From positions 72,130,971 to 72,194,970 of the forward strand of contig CM077022.1 in the NCBI GenBank assembly GCA_039090855.1: a DNA stretch of 64,000 nucleotides. Direction: 5' to 3'. Both the position numbers and the translations under genes were made by a program. The notes beneath the pieces were generated by a model. It did no database searches. It was given only the letters and a program-made list of their open reading frames with translations, and was not told the origin of the DNA. How positions within the stretch are numbered: the first letter of the stretch is position 1; each line of letters starts with the position of its first letter. This DNA is from Macrothele yani (taxonomy: Eukaryota; Arthropoda; Arachnida; Araneae; Macrothelidae). Of this stretch, positions 21,510 through 33,170 are shown in pieces.

Positions 21510-23286
21510 TTGTTTATTGGGCTACCTCTGCTATCAAACCATACCGGTGCTCTTTGGCCATGCCTTTGCCACCTATCGCTTCCGAAGCTATAGCTCGACA
21601 CATAAGATAGTTTACCTCCGATTCTTCTAAAGCCCTCATCCCTTCCTTTCTTCTTCCTAAACATCACCTCTCATTCCCACAGAATAAATGAGTTTTCCAA
21701 TGCTCTACAGCACATCACACCCCTCAAAAGGTCGTTCTGTGCATGTGCTTTTAAGAGACACAAGAAACCGAATGTCCTTAAGAACCAGAGGAGACTTTAG
21801 ATCTTTTGGAGCCCTAGGCGCTAAAAGGTTCAGGGCCCCCTCCCCCTTCTTATCCCTTCAGAAATTTTCATCCGTCAGATTAACAAAAAAATAGGGAGGG
21901 GGAGGAGTCAAAAGGTTTTTACACTTTTTTAAAATGCCATCGCTTCCTATTATTAGAACGTTCTGTAAGAAACAGTGTAGTGAAATAATTTTGTCTGTCC
22001 GTGCAACTCGAACTTTTTGATTTCAGAGATATTTCAAAAATTATTTTTGCGGCTAATAGGAAATCAATGGATATTAAGTTTGGCACTTTTAATATCCCAT
22101 ATACTTCATGCACTGCAGTTATCATAAACAGAATTTTGACGCTAATAGGGAATCAATGGATGTTAGGTTTGGCACTTTAAATATCAGTATCCCATTTATA
22201 CCTGCACTGCAGTTATCAGAAGCAGAAGCATACAAATTAAATGCAAAAGATCCGGTATGAAAATGGAAAAGTAGGAACTGCAGGTTTTTGAGTAAGAGTA
22301 TCATTGAAACTTTGTATTGCTTTTTCAAAAGTTAGTTTTAAGTCGATTTAAGGAATAGAAAAGGTGAGAATACTTTATAATTATCAGTATTAAACCAAGG
22401 GAGCAGAAAGTAATGAGAAAATGTTGTTGCAATACCATATAAATTTTAACACTATTAGATAAGATAGTGTGGTATTCTCAAATTTCTTTATTTTTCCAGC
22501 CTAAATATTAAAAACTATGTTCGTTTAAGATGGTTTAGTGGGATTAGGGCCGAGAAAGAACTTGATTGTCCTAAGAAGAGTTATCCTGTGAAGAATATTT
22601 CTCTCTTCATTGATTATCCTACCACGAAGGGGAAAAAATTGTTAACAGCAAACACGGCCGATCATCAGGAAATATTTTACAAGTACTCCTCATCGCAGCT
22701 CGGGAAGAAAGTGGGCAGGTTCCAACACAGATGTGTTCCCTTGGCTGGAAGTGCCATGAAAGTAATTTATAGCACAGCAGGCCAGTTAAGAATTCGCCTT
22801 AAACAATGAAACGTGTGGGAAGCGTGAATACCTTCTTTACCAACCACTAAAAGAAACTCAATTATTTTAACCGTTCCTTTCAAAATAAGTACATCGAAAA
22901 AAACTGGAAAATTCGGAATATCAGCAACAGCAAGAAAAAAAAATATGTTATTATTAATATGAGAAAGTAAAATATCAATTGACAATACAAAGTAGTCGCT
23001 TTAAGGATTGATTTGCTTCAGTCCGTGAAAACCAAAACTGAAAATCCAATTATGTTTTCGGGGCCCCTGAAATAGCGGGGGCCCTAGACGCGCGCCTAGT
23101 GCGCCTAGCCGGAAATCCGCCACTGTTAAAAACATCATTGCTCTTCTTGACCCAGCCCTGTCATAAATATTACTGCCTGATGCGCTACAAGCCCCACAAG
23201 AAATCAAGTTAAACCTCAAAGCCTAAAAAAGCAATGTCCACGACGAAGCAAAGAAGTTTCCTTCAACACATCCTCGATGGCAACAG
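21510..23286. other. Unassigned sequence with one ~89-bp duplication
   Basis: gctaatagg-aatcaatggat recurs at 22052 and 22141 together with tgcactgcagttatca. No coding evidence was found in the rest. Confidence 0.4.
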
Positions 23287-23600
23287 CCACCCTATTGGCG
23301 CTCTGGTCTAAGCGCTGGTTTCTGACCGTTCATCCGAGCGGGCTCGGATTCATGTCCCAAATGAGTCATGGGTGGTGTGTTTGTCTCATGGCGCTGGCTC
23401 TATCCCTTCCCTGGAACTAGTGGCGCTAGGTTAGGTACGGACTGCTCATGGCCCTTAGAGTTGCTCACGGTGTTTGTTAAACCCACAAACAGTTCAAATC
23501 AAAATATTAACAAGCTAAAATTAACTGCTCCGGTGGCGCAGTGGTCGAAGCGCTGGTTTCTCACTATTCGTCCGAAACGGGCCCGAGTTGTAATACTGGT
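23287..23600 (+). mobile_element. SINE-1 copy followed by a truncated SINE-1 head
   Basis: At 23287-23490: tggcgctctggtctaagcgc, ctatcccttccctggaacta and gttgctcacggtg. At 23523-23600: gctccggtggcgcagtggtc and ttcgtccgaaacgggcccga, truncated after the B-box position. Confidence 0.8.
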
Positions 23601-24041
23601 GAGTATTTTAAAGCATTTTCGTATTAATTCTGTAGGGGTGAGACATAGGCTCTCGTGCTAAAGGGCCCGCCTTCCTTCCGATAGGCGTCCGTGAGTTATT
23701 TTAACAACTCCCCACTGACAGCAAACTATCTGAGGTTCTCTCTCTCTTAATTTATTAATTATAAATTTGTTATCCAGGCCCCTCTTCCTCCGCCTTTTTG
23801 TTTAATTATCCGCGAATCAAGGAAGTGAGAGAATGGCTACCGTAAAGCATTTCATCAACTTCAATAAATACTTCGTGAATAAGAAAGACAATGAATGTAA
23901 TGAAGCAAAAGTATTGGAAAGAGTTTGGTTCCTGTGCCAATGTCCACGTCAAAGAACTTATTGCCCATGCGGCGTCCGTCACGAATTGTTCAATCAAAAA
24001 TCAGTTGCCTTATGGCAACTCTAATATCAGAGTCGTTCCTA

Positions 24042-24226
24042 CTCCACGCTTTTTCCCGAAGCACTCGGCTTTACGCTAAACACAGGAACTGTGTTCCTCG
24101 GAGCCTAAACTCCCCACGTCCATCCGCCTTCCAAGCTCACTTCTCACTGCTCTACTCTTTCTCCCGAAGCACCCGACTTCACGCTAAAAACAGGAACTGT
24201 GTTCCTCGGAGCCTCTCTTATCCCCT
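24042..24226 (+). repeat. ~108-bp direct duplication
   Basis: acaggaactgtgttcctcgg recurs with a 108-bp offset (ggaact at 24085 and 24193), with shared flanks cccgaagcac and acgctaaa. Surrounding sequence up to 24660 is more C/T-rich than its neighbours, but I assign no gene. Confidence 0.65.
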
Positions 24227-24659
24227 TCTCTCCAGAGGACCCCTCCTTTTCTCTGCCTCCTACCACGAGGCGTGGACCTTTTGAACTTGTCAGATTCCGG
24301 AGCGAACCTGACCTTTGTCCGCAGGCCAACTTGCTTCGCATCAGTACTTCAGCAGTTCCTGCTTCTTGGAACCCAGCTTCGAACTGGTCCCCACTTATTG
24401 TCTTCGTGTCAGACGACCGCATGTTTGACATTCCTTCTAACGGACTTCTGCACGTGGAACCAGACTCTATACAGACAGAACAAAACATACAACAATACTG
24501 ATATTCTTTCACATAAAGGACGTATTAGCCCTCCCAGACCAACTGGCGCCCTTCCACCATTGTGCATTGTCTGCATTTGTGCAGGTATTCTCTTGGACCA
24601 GATTTTCTGTGTCCGGCAATGTACTACGAAACAATGTCTTTCCGCAGCTTTCGATTAGT

Positions 24660-25440
24660 TATATACCTCCTGACGTCGTAAACGTACGCCAGGCATTTTG
24701 CATTGTATATGCACACAGTTAATGAAATTAAGTTATTTCCTGAGTAAAAGAAACATTTTTCTCGGGCGACATTTCGTCGTCCCACTGCACGTGACATAGC
24801 TACTTTTTCTTTTTGTTTTTATATTACATAGATTCACACTTGATCATATCTTAATTGATATTCATCTCATTATTATTTTTCGCCTTTACAAATTCATTCC
24901 TCTAAAGCATGGAATTTTCCAGCGGTGAACTCGAAAAGAGCAATATCTACGGCGGCAATCGGAAACTGGTCTTGTAAAGGCGAGGTTCAAAGGGAATCGT
25001 TTCTTTTGTGCGGCGAAGGTCGTTTTAGGAAACTCTAGTGGGGCTAAATTGTTTTATCGCCTACACAGTCAGGAGATATTGTCATCCACAGGGCAATCAA
25101 GACTGCTTAATTAGTTAATTGCATCAGTGACACCATAGACCTTAGAAGCCAGAACAAAGACAGGGGGCAGAGAAAGTGTCCAGTGGCGATAGAGATGGCG
25201 GAAAGAATTTCGGAGACAGCAAACTGAGCAAAAGGTCAGCGAGCTAAAAGGAGACCGTGAGGAGATGATGATGAGCAAAGAAGCATTCTTTTCACGGTAG
25301 GGTCTTGGGGAACAGAATAGAGAAGTAATATGAAATACCGCACCCGCAATTGGACGGTAAATACATAAGAGCTAACAATAGAGAAATAAAACTGGCAGCG
25401 GAAGGCCATTAAGTAATAATTTTCATCTAAAATCAATCCG
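24660..25440. other. Unassigned sequence
   Basis: Nothing recognised: no exon with splice sites and no repeat copies. Confidence 0.35.
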
Positions 25441-25442
25441 GG

Positions 25443-25652
25443 ATTGATTGATTGGAGATTTAACGACCACCATGAGCAACGCAGTGGGCTATAAGCAGTC
25501 TCCCATCCTTAATTTAAGGCCACTGGCTCCAGGAAACGGAGAGAGCCCACGCCGTAAGAGAAAAAAACACCCATGCTTCACGGGATTCGAACCCGGACCC
25601 ATCTGAGACGAATGATCAGAAGCCATCGCTGAGACCAGTGCGCCACAATTCC
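25443..25652 (-). mobile_element. SINE-1 copy (minus)
   Basis: Reverse complement carries the head (gtctcagcgatggcttctga), the B box gggttcgaatccc and the tail region gttgctcatggtggtcgtta. The 3' A run is reduced. Confidence 0.85.
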
Positions 25653-25965
25653 TGTTTAGGGACATCGCTAAACTTCGAAATCAGGATGGGCGACGAGTCG
25701 GCGAGCATTATTTTTGGTGGGGCAAGCTTAGTTTAATAGCAACTTTTTTCTTTGAAACACTGAAAGAACGAATTTTTAATGCTATTTTTAAGGGGGTTCG
25801 GTAGGTTAATATGGACACAAAAATCGCTTTTTGTATTATTGTATATTTCCATTGCATGAATCATTGGCTTTAATTTGACACCTCATTTGTACTTATCCTA
25901 CTGATAGAACAAAAGTTATGGCCATAAATGTGAATACATGTCAGGCGGTTTTTCGCGCGTTGCCC

Positions 25966-27613
25966 TCATTTACGCTTTCCAACCGTAGGTTGAAGAAGCG
26001 TACATGCTCCTGCTTTGTCCGTCCGTATGTCCGTCTCTCTGTCCGTCTCTCTGTCCGTCTGTCTGTCGGCACGATAACTCGTGTAAAAATAGTTCGATTT
26101 CGATGAAATTTTCGTATCTGGTAGGGGATCACCTGGGGACGAACCCTATTGAATATGGACGAAATGGGGTCAAAGGTCACGACTTAAACAATAGGTTAAC
26201 GACTTTCATCAAAATCCTTGGAGCCGTTTTCAAAATAAAATTGCCCTTATGCATCATAACTTGCGTAAATATGGTTCGATGTCGATGAAATTTTTATATG
26301 TGGTAGGGGACCACCTGGGTAGGAACCCTATTCAAAATGGGTGAAGTGGGGTTAAAGGTCAGGACATAGGAGCGGGATGCATTTCATTGCTCTTATGCGT
26401 CATAACTTGCGTAAATATGGTTCGATTTCGATGAAATTGTAGTATGTCGTAGGGGCCCACCTGGGGACGAACCCTATTGGAAATGGACGAAATGGGGTCA
26501 AAGGTCAGTACATAGGATCGGGATCCATTCCATCGCCCTTATCTCATACTATTAAAGGAGCATTTCTTGTATGTATGTAAATTTTATTTTGAAAACGGCT
26601 CCAAGGATTTTGATGAAAGTCGTTAACCTATTGTTTTCTGGTACTAGAAATCGATTTAGCTTGATCTCGACTTTAGGAAAATTCGTTTAATAGAATAAAT
26701 AACCACCCCGAATTATAATGTTTTTAGTGTCATGACGTCGTTCCATTAATGTTACCCATGCTTAGAAATCTTATGACGTCACAATCTCGCGTTTGAGAAT
26801 GTTGGCGCGCGGTCACGCCATCTGTCTCATTACGTCACGCGTTGTGTGTGGATCCTATTAACTTTTTATGACGTCACACTCTTGCGAGCAGATGGTCGCG
26901 ATTCCCATCTGCCTCATTACGTCACGCATTGTATGCGTATGTCCGTCCGCACGATAACTCGCGTAAAAATCGTTCGATTTCGATGAATTATTAGTATGTG
27001 GTGGGGAACACCTGGGAAGGAACCCTAATGAAAGTGAACGAAATAGGTTCAAAGGTCAAGGCAAAGGAGCGGGATCCATTCCACTGCTTTTATGCGTCAT
27101 AACTAACGTAAAAAAGGTTCGATTTCGATGAAATTTTAGTATGCGGTAGGGGACTACCTGGGAACAAACCATATTGAAAATGGGCGAAATTGGGTCAAAG
27201 GTCTGGACATAGGAGTGGAATCACTTCCATCGCCATTAGGCTTCATAACTTACGTAAACATTCTTCGGTTTGGATGAAATGTTAGTATGTTGTAGGGGCC
27301 TGCCTGGGGACGAATCCTATTGAAAATGGCCGAAATGGGTCAAAGGTTAGGACACAGAATGGGATCTATTCCATAGCCCTTATGCATCATAACTTACGTA
27401 AAATTGCTTCGATTGCGACAAAACTTTATCATGTTATTTCGGAGGTATACTGAACCAGTTCTGTTGAATATCATCGAAATGGGATCAAAGGTCAGGGCAC
27501 AGGACCGAGATTTATTCCACAGCGATTATCCTCATAACTTGAGTAATGATTTCTGGTATGTTGGAAAGTGTATTATAATCGATGCATTGCATGATTTTAC
27601 TATCTTGTTTTGT
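25966..27613 (+). repeat. ~1.65 kb internally repetitive element (R2), copy A
   Basis: Built from diverged ~170-bp units. Each contains cataacttgcgtaaatatgg, ttcgatttcgatgaaatttt, a gtaggggaccacctgggga block, gaaccctattgaaaatgg and gaaatggggtcaaaggtca. It begins tttacgctttcc with a gtccgtc run. It ends ttgcatgatttta-ctatcttgttt. The whole unit order matches, inverted, 43829-45531, so this is a dispersed element rather than a local satellite. Within it, 26187-26242 and 26580-26635 form a perfect-looking ~55-bp inverted repeat (ggttaacgactttcatcaaa). Confidence 0.85.
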
Positions 27614-27756
27614 ATTTGATCTCACGCTATATCGTGTTTTTTTTATAGTACTAAATATTCCACAGTTCTAAGGACAGAAGTTTCTTGTTTCAAGTTGGCA
27701 ATCCTGCTGTAAGGGAATAAAAGCATGTATTTCGTGACAATTGATAGATTTCATTA

Positions 27757-28083
27757 GTGACAGCCACACGAACTGTGGTGTCTTTACTGTTGTGTTGGTG
27801 TAGTCTGAGGTTATTTGGAGTGTATGATGCCATGCTAAACTTTAACAAAGGGAATACATATAGATGCATGGTTTTGCAACAGCTTGGGATCATTGTCAAC
27901 AAGAATACGGGATCAGTTCTGGCTGAGCTCGACAGTCTGCGGGTGAGAAGGGGTGAGCGTATGTTGTCCACACTCCATAAAAAAGCTAGACAATAGCGTG
28001 CAAGTGCCAAGAGGAAGATTGAAGAGGCGTTCCATGAAGAAGGGGGACCAGATAACCCCTCCTATGATGCTGGAATGCACTGA
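27757..28083 (+). pseudogene. Unassigned transposon-like ORF remnant with one nonsense codon
   Basis: A single frame reads LNFNKGNTYRCMVLQQLGII, VNKNTGSVLAELDSLRVRR and LSTLHKKARQ, with TAG at 27994-27996. It then runs in the same frame RASAKRKIEEAFHEEGGPDN and PSYDAGMH to TGA at 28081-28083. The basic, Ala/Lys-rich C-terminal tail ending Y-x-x-G-M/F resembles the ends of some domesticated or undescribed DDE transposon proteins, but I cannot name the family. A host pseudogene is the alternative. Confidence 0.4.
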
Positions 28084-28506
28084 ATCTACTGCTGTATGGT
28101 AAGCGCTTGCTCAATAAAATTCAATTGCATATTTTCGAGAGTTGTATTTTTGAGCATTAATGACCCGTTATCTCAGAACCTATAAAAGATACAGCTTTGA
28201 AATTTGTACCACCGGTTTGCCTCTTGTATATACAGACTTTAACACAAGATTTTTGTAATGTGATGTTTTGGTATCCTTTTATACATTTTTATGTTTTATT
28301 TTTTACAAGATTTTTTGTGGTTCCTGAAATAGAAATCATACGATGACAACTAAAATTAATTTTAAGAAAGTCTTGTGTTAAAGTGTGTAGCAGTATGTAG
28401 AGAACAACCCCTGAGAATTTCAGCCACTTCTTTCCTGTGGTTCCTGAGATAACGGGTCTTCAACATGTTACAATTAACATGGCCGAGATACAACCTACCG
28501 AACCCC
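28084..28506. other. Unassigned sequence
   Basis: No feature recognised apart from AT-rich low-complexity sequence. Confidence 0.35.
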
Positions 28507-28629
28507 CTTAACGACCACCGTGAGCAACTCAATGGGCTATAAGCAGAAACCCGTCCCTAATTTAAGGTAATTGGTTCCAGGGAAGGAAGAGAGCCCGTAC
28601 CGTAAGACAAGCACAACATCGATGCCTCA
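28507..28629 (-). mobile_element. SINE-1 body fragment (minus)
   Basis: Matches the body: aacgaccaccgtgagcaact, gggctataagcag and ttccagggaagg. The tRNA-like head is missing. Confidence 0.85.
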
Positions 28630-30630
28630 TTTTCACTACCGGCTACAAAAGAATTCCTGCAATCACCACCTCCTCCACCTGGACGCAGATACATACACGG
28701 ATCTCACTAGTTGTGCACTTATGTAAGATACAAGTATTGGTAAAATGTCACCTACAATTTTTTGCTTGCATTGTCTTAAATTGCTTTTCAAAATTTGCTT
28801 ACGAAAATGGTACCGTACTTAAACAAAAACGGCATTGCCTTTTAAATAATTTGTTCACCTAAATCAAATTTTAACGTGATGTCACGCAGACACAATACCT
28901 CCCCCTTCCTAAACTTCCTTCCTTCAAGCCAGCTACTTTGCCTTGCACTCCTCTCTTTCAAAGCAGTCGTCAGCCGCTTTCTACACTTCCACTGTCCCGG
29001 GGCACTCTTAAGAGCGCTAGCGAAGTTTTAGACTCAACTTTCTGTGTTGGAATCACCTATTTTGTAAAAAAAGAAAAAGAAAAAGAAAAAAACAGAGCAA
29101 TTAGTAGTGACCCCCTCAGTGAATTCCTACCCACCATCCTCATTAGTCCTCTGGCCATGCAAACATAAAAAAGTGGCTTAAACAAAGAAACTGGAAGAGT
29201 GGAGAACAATTGAATTTCCGTGGCCATGACGATGCTATTTTGATAACCTTTTTTGAGACGTATACAACGCACTTCTTAGGGGAAAATACGAAGTGCTACA
29301 TGAAATAAAACACAAGACTTATTACTTGCCAAAGTGTAGATTATATTTTAAAGTTGAAAAATGGCACGTTTTGAACTGGATGGGCGGCAGGGTGGGCTCA
29401 AACTCACCGCTTGGCGACGTTTCTGTTCCTATTCGTAAAACTTTGGTATTAATAGATTCAATCCTTATAAGTAAAGAGCAAAAGCTTGATGTTAATATGA
29501 TGCAAATTTTGGTATCGTCCTTCAAAAAGAAGCGCTAGTAAAATTTTGGGTGGCCATTTATTCAGCTAATGGGGACCACTGTAGGAAAACTTTCGAAGTT
29601 GAGTTGTGTGGCACTGAGACGTTTTGTCAAAAATAGGAATGTCTCTTTTGTCTCTCTGAAATAATTAGGATAGGAAACTCTCCTAATTATTTTAGCGCAC
29701 ACATGAAGTCATTTGCTTAGTCCTCCTTGTTCTTCATCGAAAGCAGGCCCTCTACAACACAATTCGATGTTGCTTAATGAAGCCCTGCGTTTAAGAAGGT
29801 AGATGAATACATTGAGAGCTTTCATCAGGAGATTTCCGTTCTCTGAAATGTGTGTGTGAGTGACTACCAAGCGTTGAGACCAAATGCGTCGGCACCAAAG
29901 CTCTGAAGCAGAGGCTTCGTTCTCTTGGCAATTTCAGGGCAATAACTGCCGTGGATTAATCAAGTTGGTGCCGCTACTGATCGTCCTTCTGGCACCCTAG
30001 CGTCTACCTTCGAAAGGGGGTAAAATGTGAGGGAGAAAGCAAAGCGGGGAGGAGGCACAACGGAGAACACTGAGCTTTCCAAGGCAGATCATCGGGGGTG
30101 GGGAGGGCAAAATCACTTGTAATCCCCGGAATTAACTGAGGAGGTTGCGGCATTATCAGGCCAAAGTCGTTTCATTACCACAGGGCCAATCCTCAATAGG
30201 CTCACGAGATCTCTGTTGTCGTGTGCGAGTGATTTGGGGGCTGTATATAGATTGCCTTTCACAGTACAAAGAGGAATTTTTCCGACGGCACTCAAACCAA
30301 ACATAAAATGTTACTCACATTCGAAAGCACCTGTATTCGGCAAACTAACGTTCAGACATACTTAAAAAAAAACATTCTACGATTGTTTGTATCTCACAAC
30401 ACATAACAGACGATCAAGGAACCTAAATAGCGTCAGATTAACAGTCAATATACACATAATTAATTGTTTAAAAGCTTTTCTTACTAGAAAAAATGAAAAA
30501 TAAAAAAAAACCGAGAGAGTGCTCTCGCAAACTTTGTTGATAATTTATGTTATGCATCTTTCGTATCCCAAGAAACTTGTGGGTGTGAAATAAAACGAAT
30601 ATTTCGAGAGTACTGGTATACATTTATTTA
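28630..30630. other. Unassigned sequence, 2 kb
   Basis: No exon with compatible splice sites and no recognised repeat. The AAAAAGAAAAAG purine run near 29066 is low complexity. Confidence 0.35.
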
Positions 30631-30636
30631 CATACA

Positions 30637-31125
30637 ACACATTCGCCTCACTCACGACCACACCGAGCCACAGTCCGGTACATACTAAGTGGAAGTAAAT
30701 CATAACAACACATTCGCCTCACTCACGACCACACCGCGCCACAGTCAGGTACATACTAAGTGGAATTAAATCATAACAACAAACAATAACAACACATTCA
30801 CCTCACTCACGACCACACCGAGCCACAGTCCGGAACATACTAAGTGGAATTAAATCATAACAACAAGCAATAACACATTCGCCTCACTCACGACCACACT
30901 GAGCCACAGTCCGGTACATACTAAGTGGAATTAAATCATAACAACGAACAATAACAACACGTTCGCCACACTCACGATCACACCGAGCCACAGTCCGGTA
31001 CATACTAAGTGGAATTAAATCATAACAACAAACAATAACAACACATTTGCCTCACTCACGACCACACAGAGCCACAGTCCGGTACATACTAAGTAGAACT
31101 AAATCTTAACAGCAAACAATAAGGT
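30637..31125 (+). repeat. ~84-bp satellite, six units
   Basis: Units begin near 30637, 30706, 30790, 30872, 30956 and 31040. The core is cattcgcctcactcacgacc, cacagtccggtacatactaa and gtggaattaaatcataacaa. Spacing is 69, then 82-84; the first unit lacks a ~15-bp aacaaacaat piece. Units differ at a few bases only, so expansion looks fairly recent. Confidence 0.9.
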
Positions 31126-31557
31126 TTACTAATTCGACATTGAGCGATACTTAGGTAGGTGGACTGATAAATGTTTTTTCGTTAAACCAATAAAAGAAGA
31201 TATATGAGTCATAAAAGTAAATATTGGCGGCGGCAGTAATAAGCATTTCGACTGCTTAGTTTTTCAAAAACAATATTCATTTTAATTATTATTATTATAT
31301 ACATTCATCAGTCAACCTATTTTGTATTATTCAGATTTAGCCGAACGTAAGAAACGACCTTGACATCGATGAAAAGTGATGTGGATATGAAAGTCCATCT
31401 GCGAATGCGCAAGCTAAAATCTGACCTTAGGATGGAGAGAAAGCTGAATCGCAAGTGTGTTAGTGAGGGGGATTGGTAACTTTTGGTCTATACTCGGGGT
31501 AAGGCTAACCTGACTATGCAGTTAAAGTTACGGAGTCTACTTCCACTGCATAATATA
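31126..31557. other. Unassigned sequence
   Basis: No feature recognised; AT-rich. Confidence 0.35.
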
Positions 31558-32791
31558 CATTATATTGACAAAAGTCACCGGACACCTAGAAGAGGAACAC
31601 AACATAGCATTTGTTGACATATATTAGTACGGTGTCGGTCCACCTTTGGCCATAATGCATGCACTGACCCTTCGAGACATGCTTTCAACAACGTATTGGA
31701 ACACAGCGATAGGTATGCGCTTCCATTCAGTACATAATGCTGCCGCTAACTGTTGCTTAGTAGTAGGCCTTGGTTCCAAACTTCTTATGCGGAGTTCCAG
31801 TTCATCCCATAGGTGCTCTATGAGATTAAGATCAGGGCTCTGTGCTGGCCAGTCCACACACGATACGGAACTACACGCCGTAACAGTCCTTGCTTCATGG
31901 CTCAGCGCATTATACTGCTGGTACCAACAAGGCTCGGCTCCATAGTATTGCCACGGAGTTGGTTGGGCATAATTGTTCGGAATATCGAGGTAGACGTGCT
32001 GGTTAACAGGTTTGTCCACGATAACCAATGGGCCGGGACCATACCACGAAAAACACCCCCACACGAGTACACTGCCAGCTCCAAACCTGACCGTAGGAAC
32101 AGTACACTGTGGTAAATAGTGTTCCCCCGGCCGCCGCCATTCCCACACACGGCCATCAGACTGATGGATTGTGTATCTGGATTCATCAGTCCATGAGACC
32201 CGTTTCCATTGATCTACGGACCACGATAAATGTTCTTTACACCATGCTAAACGACGAGTAGCATTCCAAGTAGAGATGAAAGGTTTATTAGCAGCCGCCC
32301 GATCACGGTAGCCCATGGAATCAAGTTCTCTGCGAATGGTACGTGTACATACCGAGGTTCGAGCATTGTTACTCACCTGTACACTGAGGTCTTGTGCAGT
32401 ACTCCGTCGATTAGCTGTAACGACTCTCCTGAGGCTTCGACGTCCTCTATCACAGATTTTCTTTGGTCTGCCTGTACGTTTTGCTCTTTCATCCACGCCA
32501 TGCGTCTTCCATTTATTCAGTATATCTAAAACAGTTGACTTGGGTATGTCTAAACGCCTCTCGGTTTCTCTTATGTACAACCCACTAATATAACACCCAA
32601 CAATCTTTCCTTTCTCAAAGTCAGTTCTCTTCCGCCGCGACACTTTCACTCAATTTCACAGTGCGATATGATCGCGGTCAGCTGCCGGCTTGTTTTTATA
32701 CCGTTTGCAGCTGTACCGCGCATCTTAACAACGCAGCGGATCCGTTCATTTGCTTTTGAAAGGGTGTCCAGTGACTTTTGTCAATATAGTG
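31558..32791 (-). mobile_element. Tc1-like family A element, copy 3 (full length)
   Basis: Both TIRs are present: cattatattgacaaaagtca at the left, ending cacttttgtcaatatagtg-type at the right. TA duplications lie at 31556-31557 and 32792-32793. Length 1234 bp. The TATA-like tataaaaacaagcc motif lies upstream of the frame on the minus strand. It is the only family member with a continuous transposase reading frame. Confidence 0.93.
31624..32649 (-). CDS. Tc1 family A transposase, open but predicted inactive
   Basis: A continuous 341-codon frame with all the expected landmarks: HTH (RETERRLDIPKSTVLDILNK), linker GRPKKICDRGRR, second DNA-binding helix SVCTRTIRRELDSMGYRDR, first catalytic Asp in [34 protein letters not shown] and C-terminal RVSACIMAKGGPTPY. 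However, the second catalytic position reads QQYNALSH: a TAT codon (31912-31914) replaces the Asp that copy 4 keeps in QQDNEPSH. A 9-base deletion also shortens the Asp-Glu spacing from 34 to 31 residues. The frame opens at GTG; the ancestral ATG is GTG in this copy, and the first ATG is about 110 codons in. An open frame here therefore does not mean an active enzyme. Confidence 0.85.
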   Translation of the reverse strand: MKVSRRKRTDFEKGKIVGCYISGLYIRETERRLDIPKSTVLDILNKWKTHGVDERAKRTGRPKKICDRGRRSLRRVVTANRRSTAQDLSVQVSNNARTSVCTRTIRRELDSMGYRDRAAANKPFISTWNATRRLAWCKEHLSWSVDQWKRVSWTDESRYTIHQSDGRVWEWRRPGEHYLPQCTVPTVRFGAGSVLVWGCFSWYGPGPLVIVDKPVNQHVYLDIPNNYAQPTPWQYYGAEPCWYQQYNALSHEARTVTACSSVSCVDWPAQSPDLNLIEHLWDELELRIRSLEPRPTTKQQLAAALCTEWKRIPIAVFQYVVESMSRRVSACIMAKGGPTPY

Positions 32792-32793
32792 TA

Positions 32794-33168
32794 TGTTCAT
32801 TGCATGCATCCTTTTGGCTTTGTGCCTGACATATTGCCTCCCTAATCCATCCTTTTGGCTTGGGCTAGTCATATTGCCCTAACTGACCCCCGTTCGACAA
32901 CTGAAATACTAGACTGGATACAAGAAAAAGACCACGTGGGTGATGGGTAGTTACATTTTGGTGTTTATATCATCATCAGCTATTATTAGCAGTCAACTGA
33001 GAATAGTTGATGATGATGATGATTTCGCAATTTATATGTTTAAGTGAGCTATATATATACGGAAAAATTTCTACCTAACAGTTCCGTATTCTGAAAAAAA
33101 GAAAGGAAAAAACCGAACGAAGTTGATGTTTTATACCAGATCTGGTCAGAAAGTGCCTATACTGAATC
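32794..33168. other. Unassigned sequence between two Tc1-like elements
   Basis: Contains gcatgcatccttttggcttt at about 32803, which recurs at about 34648 beyond the next element. Otherwise nothing recognised. Confidence 0.4.
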
Positions 33169-33170
33169 TA

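Noticed and set aside
24272..24300. SDSGANLTFV as a retroviral-type aspartic protease motif
   Set aside because: No adjacent gag, RT or integrase sequence, and the surrounding frame is C/T-rich with no further similarity. Chance match more likely.
26004..26100. ORF with repeated CPSLCPSL peptide
   Set aside because: It is a translation of the gtccgtctctct microsatellite at the start of element R2.
31646..31945. Open frames on the plus strand across 31.6-32.6 kb
   Set aside because: They are antisense to the Tc1 transposase and have no independent support.
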